Shown: piece after piece, positions 56,451 to 64,000 of the stretch
How positions within the stretch are numbered: position 1 is the stretch's first letter
Layout of the letters: every line of letters starts with the position of its first letter
NCBI RefSeq assembly: GCF_030408775.1
Contig: NZ_CP047210.1
Span: 1,426,001 to 1,490,000, forward strand
Reading direction: 5' to 3'
Length of the DNA: 64,000 nucleotides
Origin: Corynebacterium fournieri
GTDB lineage: Bacteria; Actinomycetota; Actinomycetes; Mycobacteriales; Mycobacteriaceae
Made by a program: the position numbers and the translations under genes
The notes under the pieces: generated by a model
Databases searched by the model: none
What the model was told of the DNA's origin: nothing
What the model saw: only the letters and a program-made list of their open reading frames with translations

Positions 56451-57800
56451 GTGCACTACTCCTACACCCACCCGTCCGCCGTGACTGACCAGGGCCTGCA
56501 GTTGGCCACCAGTGGTGGCACGCTCTACCGAGTGGACGAACCGCACTTTTTCAGCGGATTCGTAGAAAACCCCCACATCGTCGCGCGCGGGGTGCTCACC
56601 GTCGCGGACTACGCCGCGAAACGTTTCTACACTCCGGTGGACACCGCGGCTATCGCCGCGCTGGACCCGGTGGTCACCTCCACTCCGGAAGGTCTGCGGT
56701 TCGAATCGTTCTCAGGCTGCTGCAGCACCTACGCCCGCTTGGATGTCACCGACCTTGACGCGCAATCCCAACAGTCAGGCGTCACCAACGTGGACATCAA
56801 TCTCCCGCTGCGTGAGGCTCTTACGGCAATCACACCGGGCTCGCCACTCCGCCTCACCATTGCCGACGACGCACTTCACGTCACGACGATGGACACCACA
56901 CTGGACGAGAAAAGGGTCGACCTGCCGCTGCGGTGGGTAAAAGGACTTGCAGAGTCGCAGCGAATTAGCGCCTCCATGACGAAACAGCTGGAACTCACGG
57001 GGCCGGAAACGACAAAGCTCATCACGTCGCTGCCCGGGACAACTTCACCAAAATCCGTGATGTGGGCCACGCCCGCATTGCGGAGTCTGCGCCTGGCGTC
57101 GAAGCCGTCGCAAGGCGCGGTCTGCTTAGCCGGGCCGGAGCGGTTGAAACCACTCATCCCCCTCCTGCCGTACGTGACAAAACTGTCGGTCTACAGCACC
57201 GAGAGCGACACGTATTCCCAACCAAAGTCGTCCGCTTGGGTGTTTGAGCTTCCTGGCGCGCGATTCACAGTGGTGATCAGCCCGGCAAAAACCCGCGGGT
57301 TTTCCGGCGAAGGCGCATTGTTGATGTCACTGAACAGCCGGCACGCAGCCGATGATGCTGACCTAGTCTCAGCAGTTCTGGCGTTCGATCCCCGCATTGA
57401 CGTCCGCCACCTCGTGGCGGAGACCGGACTCACTCCAGACCGTGTTGAAGACGCACTCCAAGTCCTCGCGTCGACGGGCCAGGTTGGCTACGACCTCACC
57501 CTGGGCGCATATTTCCACCGCCCGCTGCCGCTCGACCCCGATGTGGTGGGCAAACTCAACCCCCGCCTCGCTAACGCCGAGGAGCTCTTGACCCGCAACG
57601 CTGTCTCCCCGCTCGCCGGTCGGGACGACGGGTTCACGGTGCGCTCCGGCTCCAACGATTACACGGTGAGGCTCGAACACGAGACTTACGCGTTCGCATG
57701 CACCTGTTTCTGGTTTGCCAAACACAAGGATACCCGGGGTCCGTGCAAGCACGTGCTGGCGGCAGAGGCGTTTCGGGAAACCGCGCGCGGAAAGGCGTAG
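56451..57800 (+). CDS. SWIM zinc-finger protein
   Basis: A 449-aa protein ending in a SWIM zinc finger, CTCFWFAKHKDTRGPCKHVLAAE (CxCx(n)CxH), at about residues 414-437. SWIM fingers bind DNA or proteins. The large N-terminal part resembles bacterial SWIM proteins of the YehQ type, with no catalytic motif seen. GTG start directly after the TAG of the 739-aa gene (TAG-GTG); translation is probably coupled. A perfect 14-bp terminator follows. It is tied by position to the upstream helical-repeat protein, probably in a common complex. Confidence 0.8.
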   Translation: MHYSYTHPSAVTDQGLQLATSGGTLYRVDEPHFFSGFVENPHIVARGVLTVADYAAKRFYTPVDTAAIAALDPVVTSTPEGLRFESFSGCCSTYARLDVTDLDAQSQQSGVTNVDINLPLREALTAITPGSPLRLTIADDALHVTTMDTTLDEKRVDLPLRWVKGLAESQRISASMTKQLELTGPETTKLITSLPGTTSPKSVMWATPALRSLRLASKPSQGAVCLAGPERLKPLIPLLPYVTKLSVYSTESDTYSQPKSSAWVFELPGARFTVVISPAKTRGFSGEGALLMSLNSRHAADDADLVSAVLAFDPRIDVRHLVAETGLTPDRVEDALQVLASTGQVGYDLTLGAYFHRPLPLDPDVVGKLNPRLANAEELLTRNAVSPLAGRDDGFTVRSGSNDYTVRLEHETYAFACTCFWFAKHKDTRGPCKHVLAAEAFRETARGKA

Positions 57801-57806
57801 AAAAGC

Positions 57807-57838
57807 AATAATGCCCAGCGAAACCGCTGGGCATTATT
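57807..57838. terminator. Strong bidirectional terminator
   Basis: A perfect 14-bp stem, AATAATGCCCAGCG (57807-57820) with CGCTGGGCATTATT (57825-57838), and a 4-nt AAAC loop. It ends the SWIM cassette on the plus strand and rpsP on the minus strand. Confidence 0.88.
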
Positions 57839-57857
57839 CGCGTGAGGTGAGAAAGGC

Positions 57858-58361
57858 TTAGTTCTCCTCAGCCTCAGCGTCCTCGGAAGCCTCGGACTCG
57901 CCCTCAGCCTCGGCAACCTCAGCCTCGGCAGCGGCGGCGGCCTCAGCGGCCTCCTTGGCCTCAGCCTCTTCCTTGGCCTTCTTGCGCTTCTCGGTGATGG
58001 CCTCGGCGGTCGGGCCGTTCTTGGCCTCCTCGAGCGCCTGGTTGAACAGGTCGAGCTTGGACGGCTTCTCCTCGGCCACCTTCAGGGTGCCCTCAGCGCC
58101 GTCGAGGCCCTTGTGCTTCTGCCAGTCGCCGGTCACCTTCAGCAGTGCGAGCACCGGCTCGGTCGGCTGTGCGCCGACACCCAGCCAGTACTGTGCGCGC
58201 TCGGAATCGATGCGGATGAGCGACGGCTCTTCCTTCGGGTGGTAGATGCCGATGTTCTCGATGACGGCACCGTCGCGGCGGGTGCGGGCATCAGCGATGA
58301 CGACACGGTACTGCGCGTTGCGGATCTTGCCAACGCGCTGCAGCTTGATCTTTACAGCCAT
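57858..58361 (-). CDS. rpsP: 30S ribosomal protein S16 with acidic tail
   Basis: The S16 core ([41 protein letters not shown]) is followed by [14 protein letters not shown]. The protein is 167 aa because of a C-terminal extension of ~60 residues rich in Ala and Glu; extended S16 is common in corynebacteria. AAGGAAG precedes the ATG. It stands alone between the SWIM cassette and the acyltransferase gene. Confidence 0.97.
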   Translation of the reverse strand: MAVKIKLQRVGKIRNAQYRVVIADARTRRDGAVIENIGIYHPKEEPSLIRIDSERAQYWLGVGAQPTEPVLALLKVTGDWQKHKGLDGAEGTLKVAEEKPSKLDLFNQALEEAKNGPTAEAITEKRKKAKEEAEAKEAAEAAAAAEAEVAEAEGESEASEDAEAEEN

Positions 58362-58707
58362 GATGTACTTCCTTGTAGGTCACTGGGCAGTGCAGACACT
58401 CGCCGCTTGCCGACGAGCCGGTTCAACCCTTCTTATTTACCCTGCGCGTGCCTGGCCGGGCGACCTGCCTCGCTTGGGACGAGGGGCAAGACGGATCCGG
58501 CGCGTACGCAGTTATGAACTTGCGGTGCCACGGCATATCGAAATACGCCAGACAACCCGTTGCACTCTACGCGCAATCCCGACAGAGACAAAACCCCACC
58601 GCCTCGCATCCAGTTCGGTGCCGGGTCTGAGGAACGGTAAGGTGCTAAACCGCTTGTGACGATAGTAGCCACAACAACAGATACGGCGCGACGGGTTGGA
58701 GACGGAG
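58362..58707. other. Intergenic region between rpsP and the acyltransferase gene
   Basis: About 345 bp. The rpsP side holds its ribosome-binding site (AAGGAAG) and an AT-rich stretch TAAATAAG on the minus strand near 58430 that may be part of its promoter. On the plus side, TTGTGA (58654-58659) could be a -35, but no good -10 was found. No gene or RNA was recognised. Confidence 0.5.
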
Positions 58708-60861
58708 TTGACCACGAAGGCAGGGCGAGTTCCACAGCCGAAGCAAGGCTCCTCCGCCTACCGAGTCGACCTCGACGGCCTGCGCGGTTTCGCCATCGCG
58801 CTCGTGGTGCTCTTCCACGTCTTTGTCGGCCGCGTCTCCGGCGGCGTGGACGTGTTTCTCCTGCTGTCCGGCTACTTCTTCCTGGGCGGCCAGCTGCGCT
58901 ACGCGTTGCGTCCGAACCCCAACTTGAACCCGTGGTGGCCGCTGTGGCGCACGATTCGCAGGCTGGTGCCGGCGCTGGCGCTGGTTGTGATGTCCGTTAT
59001 CGGTATCGTGCTGGCGCTGACACCTGAGTTGATGAACACGGAGCTGGCCCGCCAGGTCACCGCGTCCATGCTCTACTTCCAAAACTGGGAGCTGATGGCA
59101 CAAAACGCGGACTACGCCGCCGCCAGCCAGGAAACCTCTCCCCTGCAGCATCTGTGGTCCATGTCCGTGCAGGGACAGTTTTACGTCTTTGGCATTCTCC
59201 TCGGCTGGATCATCGCGGTAGCGGTGACCAAGCTGCGGGCGAAGCCGGAGCACGCCCGCCGGGGTGCCATCGTGCTTCTGGCTGTCATTACGGTGGCGTC
59301 CTTCGCCTGGGCGTCACGCTTCGGGTTGGAAGGCACGGGCGAGAACTACTACTCCACCTTCTCGCGCGCATGGGAGCTCTCCCTCGGCGCGCTGCTGGCA
59401 TTCGTGCCCGCAAAGCGGTTCCTCCCCCAATCCACTGCGTGGCTGACCGCGCTTTTGGGCGTGGTTCTCATCGCCGTGACCGGGCTGATCGTGCCCACCT
59501 CGCTGGCCTTTCCGGGCCCGGTCGCGCTGATCCCGCTGGTTGGTGCGGCGCTAGTGATTCTCTCCGGCAACGCCAACCCCGTTTCCGGTGTGCTCGCGTC
59601 CGCACCCATGACGTGGTTGGGCAGCGTGGCGTACTCCCTCTACCTGTGGCACTGGCCGCTGCTGATCATCGTCACAGTCATCGGCGGCTACGACACCCCG
59701 CCGGCGTGGCTGGGCTCTCTGGTGATCCTGGTGTCGCTGTGCCTGGCCCACGTCACCCACACTTTGGTGGAAGACCCGCTGCGCCAGCACCGTTCCCGCC
59801 CCCGCGGCGATGACACTCCGGTGGCTGACGCAATGGGGTCCATGCGTACCCTGTCCGGGGCGTTCCGCGCGGTGGGAGGTCTGCTCGCGGCAGCACTTTT
59901 TGCAGCGGCTCTTGCGGTCCAGCCGTACTGGGACCACCGCGTCGACCGGGAGGAAAAGCCGCTGGACCCTGCCGTTTACCCGGGTGCCCGCGCACTGCTC
60001 GGCGCTGAGGTACCGGAAGTGGAGGCACGACCGAACCCCAACCTCATCGCCGGCGTCTTCCCGCCTATCGGGGAGGAGGGCTGCATGATCTTTTTGCCCG
60101 AAGCGCCGGATTCCATGCCCGGCCCGGACTGCGTCTACGGCGACGTGGATGCGGAGACCACCATCGTGCTCGCCGGCGGCTCCCACATCGAGCCGTTCAT
60201 CATCCCGCTGGACAAGCTGGGCAAAGAGCACCACTTCAAGGTCGCCGCATACGTGCGCCAGGAATGCCCGCTGGTGGTTGGCGGACCGCAGGATCCGGCC
60301 AACGACATCGTCTCGCCCGCCTGCGCCGAGTGGGGCGAAAATGCGCTGCAGGAGATCATCAACCTCTCGCCCGACATGGTTATCTCCACGTCCACCCGCC
60401 CTGCGGGGCACGCAGGCGGCGGCCTCGTATCCGCGGACTACGTGCCGGACGCCTACGCGAACCTGTGGCAGCGCCTCGCTGAATCGGGCATCCCGTTTGT
60501 GGGCCTGCGCGACAACCCGTGGATGTTCACCCCCACCGGCGAGCAGATGGACCCGAACCTGTGCGTGGTCGAGGGGTATCCGGAGTACGCGTGCTCCATG
60601 GCCGCGGACATGGTCTACGCGCCAGAGGATCCGGCCGCCTTCTTCGTCGACGGCGGTTTCTCACAGTGGGCCATCGACACCGCCGGCTGGTACTGCGTCG
60701 ACGGCGTCTGCCCGCCGCAGATCGGCAACGTGTACATCTACCGCGACCAGAACCACATCTCCAACGCCTACGCGGAATCGCTGACGCCGTTGCTGTGGGA
60801 GCAGCTCTTGCCCATCTTCGACGGGCTTTCGCTTCTCGACGCACCTCCGGCCACCCCGTAG
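58708..60861 (+). CDS. Membrane O-acyltransferase with C-terminal SGNH-like domain (OafA/YrhL type)
   Basis: A 717-aa protein. The N-terminal acyltransferase-3 domain has ~10 transmembrane helices with YRVDLDGLRGFAIALVVLFHVFV (catalytic-type His) and SGGVDVFLLLSGYF, plus WSMSVQGQFY and LYLWHWPLLI. After a last helix (~residues 390-410) an extracytoplasmic SGNH-like domain follows: block I reads LAGGSHIEPF instead of GDSH, and the final block is RDQNHISNAYAESLTP. Such proteins O-acylate cell-envelope glycans or lipids, possibly mycolates or arabinogalactan here. The start is uncertain: TTG at 58708 (GGAGA 5 nt upstream) or TTG at 58696. Confidence 0.88.
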   Translation: MTTKAGRVPQPKQGSSAYRVDLDGLRGFAIALVVLFHVFVGRVSGGVDVFLLLSGYFFLGGQLRYALRPNPNLNPWWPLWRTIRRLVPALALVVMSVIGIVLALTPELMNTELARQVTASMLYFQNWELMAQNADYAAASQETSPLQHLWSMSVQGQFYVFGILLGWIIAVAVTKLRAKPEHARRGAIVLLAVITVASFAWASRFGLEGTGENYYSTFSRAWELSLGALLAFVPAKRFLPQSTAWLTALLGVVLIAVTGLIVPTSLAFPGPVALIPLVGAALVILSGNANPVSGVLASAPMTWLGSVAYSLYLWHWPLLIIVTVIGGYDTPPAWLGSLVILVSLCLAHVTHTLVEDPLRQHRSRPRGDDTPVADAMGSMRTLSGAFRAVGGLLAAALFAAALAVQPYWDHRVDREEKPLDPAVYPGARALLGAEVPEVEARPNPNLIAGVFPPIGEEGCMIFLPEAPDSMPGPDCVYGDVDAETTIVLAGGSHIEPFIIPLDKLGKEHHFKVAAYVRQECPLVVGGPQDPANDIVSPACAEWGENALQEIINLSPDMVISTSTRPAGHAGGGLVSADYVPDAYANLWQRLAESGIPFVGLRDNPWMFTPTGEQMDPNLCVVEGYPEYACSMAADMVYAPEDPAAFFVDGGFSQWAIDTAGWYCVDGVCPPQIGNVYIYRDQNHISNAYAESLTPLLWEQLLPIFDGLSLLDAPPATP

Positions 60862-60902
60862 CTCTCACCGGCATCCCTTGCCCTGCACACACACGCAAAA
60901 AT

Positions 60903-60937
60903 CCCCGAGATTGCGCCGAAATCGCGCCTTCTCGGGG
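60903..60937. terminator. Bidirectional terminator between the acyltransferase gene and ffh
   Basis: CCCCGAGA (60903-60910) pairs with TCTCGGGG (60930-60937), with extra GC pairing in the loop, AAAAAT on one side and TTTCC on the other. Confidence 0.75.
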
Positions 60938-60963
60938 TTTCCTACTCCTGGTGCGTGGGCGAG

Positions 60964-62583
60964 CTAGAAGAACTTGCCCTTCTGCATGCGCTTCATCGCC
61001 TCATTGAAGTCCAGGTTGTTCAGATCCATGCCCTGCATGCCTGCCGGCAGCTGTTCCTGGAGCTTCTCCAGCTCCTTCGGATCCGGCATGCCGCCAGGCA
61101 TACCCGGCATCTTCGGCATCCCCGGCATCTTGGGCATGCCGCCTCCGCGCTTCGGCGGCTTGCGCTTGCCGTTCTTGCCCTTGCGGCCCTTCGGCTTCTT
61201 CTTCGTGGCGGAGCGGCCCCCGCCCATGCCAGGCATGCCCGGCAGGCCGAACTGGCTGGCCATCTGTCCCATCATCTTCTTCGCCTCGAAGAAGCGGTCC
61301 ACCAGCTGGTTCACGTCCGAGACCTTCACACCGGAGCCGTTGGCGATGCGCTTGCGGCGCGACGCGTTGAGGATCTTCGGGTTCTGGCGTTCCTCCGGGG
61401 TCATGCCGCGGATGATGGCCTGGATGCGGTCGAGCTGCTTCTCGTCGACCATGTCCGCCATCTCGTTCATGGCCTTGCCGCCGGGCATCATCTTGAGCAG
61501 GTTGCCGATGGGGCCCATGCGCCGAATCATCAGCAGCTGGTCCAAGAAGTCCTCGAGCGTGAGCTCGCCGGAGGCGAGCTTGTTCGCCGCCGCCTCTGCG
61601 TCCTGGTCGTTGTATGTCTGCTCCGCCTGCTCGATCAGGGAGAGAAGGTCGCCCATGCCGAGGATGCGGCTGGACATGCGCTCCGGGTGGAAGACATCAA
61701 AGTCCTCCAGCTTCTCGCCTGTAGAGGCGTACAGGATCGGCTTGCCGGTGACCTCTCGGATGGACAGCGCCGCGCCGCCGCGGGCGTCGCCGTCGAGCTT
61801 GGTCAGCACCACGCCGGTGAAGTCCACGCCCTCGGCGAAGGCCTCGGCGGTCTTGACGGCGTCCTGGCCGATCATGGCGTCGATGACGAAGAGGACTTCG
61901 TCAGGGTTCACCGCGTCGCGGATATTGCGCGCCTGGGTCATCAGCGTCTCGTCGATGCCCAACCGGCCCGCGGTATCGATGATCACCACGTCGTTTTTCT
62001 GCTGCTTGGCGTACTCGATGCCCTGCTGCGCCACTGCGACCGGATCGCCGTGGGAGGTGCCCATCTCGTGCTCGAAGGAGTCCAGGGAGGTACCCGGATC
62101 CGGTGCGAAGGTGGGCACGCCGGCGCGCTCGCCAACGATCTGCAGCTGCTGCACCGCGCCCGGGCGCTGGAGGTCGCAGGCGACCAGCATCGGCGTGTGC
62201 CCCTGCTTGGCCAAGTGCTTGGCCAGCTTGCCGGCGAGGGTGGTCTTACCGGCACCCTGCAGACCGGCCAGCATGATCACGGTCGGCGGGTTTTTCGCCA
62301 TGTTCAGCCGGCGCGTTTCGCCGCCGAGGATGTTGGTCAGCTCCTCGTCGACGATCTTGATCACCTGCTGCGCAGGGTTCAGCGCCGCGGAGACGTCTGC
62401 ACCGAGGGCGCGCTCCTTCACGCGCTTGATAAACGCGCGTACGACCGTCAGCGAGACATCCGCCTCCAGCAGCGCGAGACGGATCTCGCGCGCGGTGGCG
62501 TTGATGTCTTCCTCGGTGAGCTTGCCCTTGCCTCGCAGGCCGCCGAGGGCTGATTGAAGCCGGTCGGACAGTGACTCGAACAC
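60964..62583 (-). CDS. ffh: Signal recognition particle protein Ffh
   Basis: The SRP54 GTPase that binds signal sequences and 4.5S RNA. The 539-aa protein has an N domain, the G domain (GLQGAGKTTLAGKLAKHL, DTAGRLGIDE, TKLDGDARGG) and a Met-rich M domain, then a Lys/Pro/Gly/Met-rich tail. The GTG at 62583 gives the usual MFESLSDRL start; the frame also allows GTG at 62592. It is followed on the opposite strand by the acyltransferase gene; ftsY lies upstream. Confidence 0.96.
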   Translation of the reverse strand: MFESLSDRLQSALGGLRGKGKLTEEDINATAREIRLALLEADVSLTVVRAFIKRVKERALGADVSAALNPAQQVIKIVDEELTNILGGETRRLNMAKNPPTVIMLAGLQGAGKTTLAGKLAKHLAKQGHTPMLVACDLQRPGAVQQLQIVGERAGVPTFAPDPGTSLDSFEHEMGTSHGDPVAVAQQGIEYAKQQKNDVVIIDTAGRLGIDETLMTQARNIRDAVNPDEVLFVIDAMIGQDAVKTAEAFAEGVDFTGVVLTKLDGDARGGAALSIREVTGKPILYASTGEKLEDFDVFHPERMSSRILGMGDLLSLIEQAEQTYNDQDAEAAANKLASGELTLEDFLDQLLMIRRMGPIGNLLKMMPGGKAMNEMADMVDEKQLDRIQAIIRGMTPEERQNPKILNASRRKRIANGSGVKVSDVNQLVDRFFEAKKMMGQMASQFGLPGMPGMGGGRSATKKKPKGRKGKNGKRKPPKRGGGMPKMPGMPKMPGMPGGMPDPKELEKLQEQLPAGMQGMDLNNLDFNEAMKRMQKGKFF

Positions 62584-62637
62584 GGTGTGCACGCTCCCTT
62601 GTGCTGCTAGCGGAAAATAATCCCCACAAGACTAGCG

Positions 62638-62673
62638 CGCGCCCCAGGCGATGGGCACATCACCGGGGGCGCG
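62638..62673 (-). terminator. Hairpin between ftsY and ffh
   Basis: CGCGCCCC (62638-62645) pairs with GGGGCGCG (62666-62673) with a 20-nt loop. No clear U-tract follows, so it may only attenuate. Confidence 0.4.
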
Positions 62674-62694
62674 AAGGCGTCGTAAAGCTTCTGC

Positions 62695-64000
62695 TTAGCC
62701 GAGCAACGCGTCGACGAAGCTCTCCACCTCGAAGGGGGCGAGGTCGTCCGCGCCCTCGCCCAGGCCGACGAGCTTGACGGGCACGCCGAGCTCCTCTTGG
62801 ACCTGGAAGACGATGCCGCCCTTGGCGGTGCCGTCCAGCTTGGTCAGCACCACGCCGGTGATGTCCACGACCTCGCGGAACACGCGGGCCTGCATGATGC
62901 CGTTCTGGCCGACGGTGGCGTCGAGCACCAGCAGGACCTCGTCGACGTGGCTCTTCTTCTCCACCACGCGCTTGACTTTGCCCAGCTGATCCATCAGACC
63001 GGTGGAGGTGTGCAGGCGGCCCGCGGTGTCAACGAGCACCACGTCCGCGCCCTCAGCCACACCGGTGGCCACCGCGTCGAAGGCGACGGACGCCGGATCT
63101 GCGCCCTCCTTGCCGCGCACGGTGGACGCGCCGACGCGCTTGCCCCAGGTCTCCAGCTGGTCCGCAGCCGCCGCGCGGAAGGTATCGGCTGCGCCGAGGA
63201 CCACGGAGTGGCCCATAGACACCAGCACGCGTGCGAGCTTGCCGGTGGTGGTGGTCTTGCCGGTGCCGTTGACGCCGACGACCAGGATCACGGCAGGCTT
63301 GCCGTCGTTCGGCATGGCCTTGATGGAGCGGTCCAGCTCCGGGCGGGCGGCCTCGATCAACGTCTCACGCAGCATTGCGCGAGCCTGGTCCTCGGTCTCC
63401 ACGCCGCGCTCGGCGATCTTCTCGCGCAGCGAGTCGGTGACCTTCATGGTCAGCTCGGCGCCGAGGTCCGCCATGATCAGCGTGTCTTCGATCTCCTCCC
63501 AGGCGTCCTCGTCCAGGTCGCCCGCGGTGAGGATGCCCAGCAGCCCCTGGCCGATCGCGTTCTGGGAGCGCGACAGGCGCCCGCGCAGCTTGCCCATGCG
63601 GCCTGCGGCCGGGGCGATGTCGTCCAGCGGCTCCTCGGTCGGCGCCTCAACTACCACGGCGTCATCGGAGACCTCGGCACCGTCCTGGCGCGCCTCGTCC
63701 GCACTTTCCTGCGCCGCAGCAGCTGCCGCGGCGGCTTCCTCGGCCTCCGCCTTCGAGTCGGAGGGTTCCGGCTCAGCTGGGGCGGCGGGTTCCTGCACGA
63801 CCTCTTCGGCGGCGGGCAGTTCTTCTTCCTGCTCGCGCATCTCCTCATCGACGCGCGGCGGCTCAGCTGCAGGCTGCTTCTCGACGGGCTCCGCTTCCTC
63901 TACCACCGGCTCCTCTACCACCGGCTCCGCCGGAGTCTGCTCGACGGTTTCGGTGGGGACCTGCGGTTCGTCGTCACGCGCGATGGCGCGTTCGATGACG
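62695..64000 (-). CDS. ftsY: Signal recognition particle receptor FtsY, N-terminus outside the window
   Basis: The SRP receptor GTPase at the membrane. The NG domain has ILVVGVNGTGKTTTTGKLARVLV, LGAADTFRAAAADQLETW, VLVDTAGRLHTSTGLMDQL and LTKLDGTAKGGIVFQVQEE. Upstream lies ~130 residues of acidic, Glu/Ala/Pro-rich A domain. The frame stays open to the window end (reading VIERAIARDDEPQ at the edge), so the true start, usually with a transmembrane or amphipathic N-terminus, lies beyond 64000. The GTG at 63921 is internal to this acidic tract. Confidence 0.94.
   Translation of the reverse strand, partial: VIERAIARDDEPQVPTETVEQTPAEPVVEEPVVEEAEPVEKQPAAEPPRVDEEMREQEEELPAAEEVVQEPAAPAEPEPSDSKAEAEEAAAAAAAAQESADEARQDGAEVSDDAVVVEAPTEEPLDDIAPAAGRMGKLRGRLSRSQNAIGQGLLGILTAGDLDEDAWEEIEDTLIMADLGAELTMKVTDSLREKIAERGVETEDQARAMLRETLIEAARPELDRSIKAMPNDGKPAVILVVGVNGTGKTTTTGKLARVLVSMGHSVVLGAADTFRAAAADQLETWGKRVGASTVRGKEGADPASVAFDAVATGVAEGADVVLVDTAGRLHTSTGLMDQLGKVKRVVEKKSHVDEVLLVLDATVGQNGIMQARVFREVVDITGVVLTKLDGTAKGGIVFQVQEELGVPVKLVGLGEGADDLAPFEVESFVDALLG

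Noticed and set aside
58433-58735. A 100-aa minus-strand frame between rpsP and the acyltransferase gene
   Set aside because: Composition is Ser/Arg/Gly-rich without a ribosome-binding site; it crosses the acyltransferase start and looks random.
58645-59253. A 202-aa minus-strand frame opposite the acyltransferase gene
   Set aside because: Antisense to the clear YRVDLDGLRG acyltransferase-3 signature on the plus strand.
60955-62557. Two ~530-aa plus-strand open frames opposite ffh
   Set aside because: Both mirror ffh codons; the Met/Pro-rich stretches are the complement of the M-domain coding sequence.

Overview
The window is a stretch of high-GC actinobacterial chromosome, almost certainly Corynebacterium. 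The evidence is gene content and order: mycothione reductase beside malate:quinone oxidoreductase; map, a PbpA-type penicillin-binding lipoprotein, ispG, a site-2 protease and dxr in a row; DUF2469 and DUF2631 proteins; ispG/dxr isoprenoid genes; and many genes whose -10 hexamer lies only 6-8 nt before the start codon, as in leaderless corynebacterial mRNAs. The species cannot be told from the sequence. No rRNA, tRNA, CRISPR array, insertion sequence or prophage was found. About 60 protein genes cover nearly all of the window, and those at both ends run off the edge.

Region 1 (1-12.2 kb): nucleoside hydrolase (partial), ribF and, divergently, truB; then the minus-strand translation cluster rimP-nusA-ylxR-infB-rbfA-nrnA-MATE-metallophosphoesterase-PPTase, with 4-11 nt overlaps downstream of rbfA. 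Region 2 (11.4-25.8 kb): mixed-strand housekeeping and stress genes. These are a secreted DUF4439-like lipoprotein, proS, yaaA, a DUF1648 membrane protein, an orphan AAA-type ATPase with an unusual repeat promoter, a secreted nuclease, a sirtuin, an RsmC-like methyltransferase, cobA, selO, mqo, an alpha/beta hydrolase and mtr. Region 3 (25.8-36.9 kb): two tandem paralogous exported proteins with a long leader, then the minus-strand map-pbp-ispG-rip-dxr-rlmN-cdsA-frr block, broken by the plus-strand DUF2631 gene.

Region 4 (37-48.6 kb): pyrH, tsf and rpsB interleaved with plus-strand single genes (amidase, lipoprotein, M23 peptidase); then xerC-dprA-comM-yraN-DUF2469-rnhB-lepB-rplS. Two perfect DnaA boxes lie between rpsB and the M23 gene. 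Region 5 (48.7-64 kb): tex, a Dcu-type C4-dicarboxylate carrier, trmD-rimM, a two-gene plus-strand cassette (a 739-aa helical DUF6493-like protein and a SWIM zinc-finger protein), rpsP, a membrane O-acyltransferase with an SGNH-type tail, ffh and ftsY (partial).

The best candidate for an undescribed system is the 739-aa/SWIM pair (54231-57800), inserted between rimM and rpsP, which are neighbours in most bacteria. Next are the orphan ATPase with four TTTATCGG repeats over its promoter (15531-15580), and the head-to-head leaderless promoters packed into identical 31-bp divergent gaps. All family assignments come from reading motifs by eye; no database search was run.
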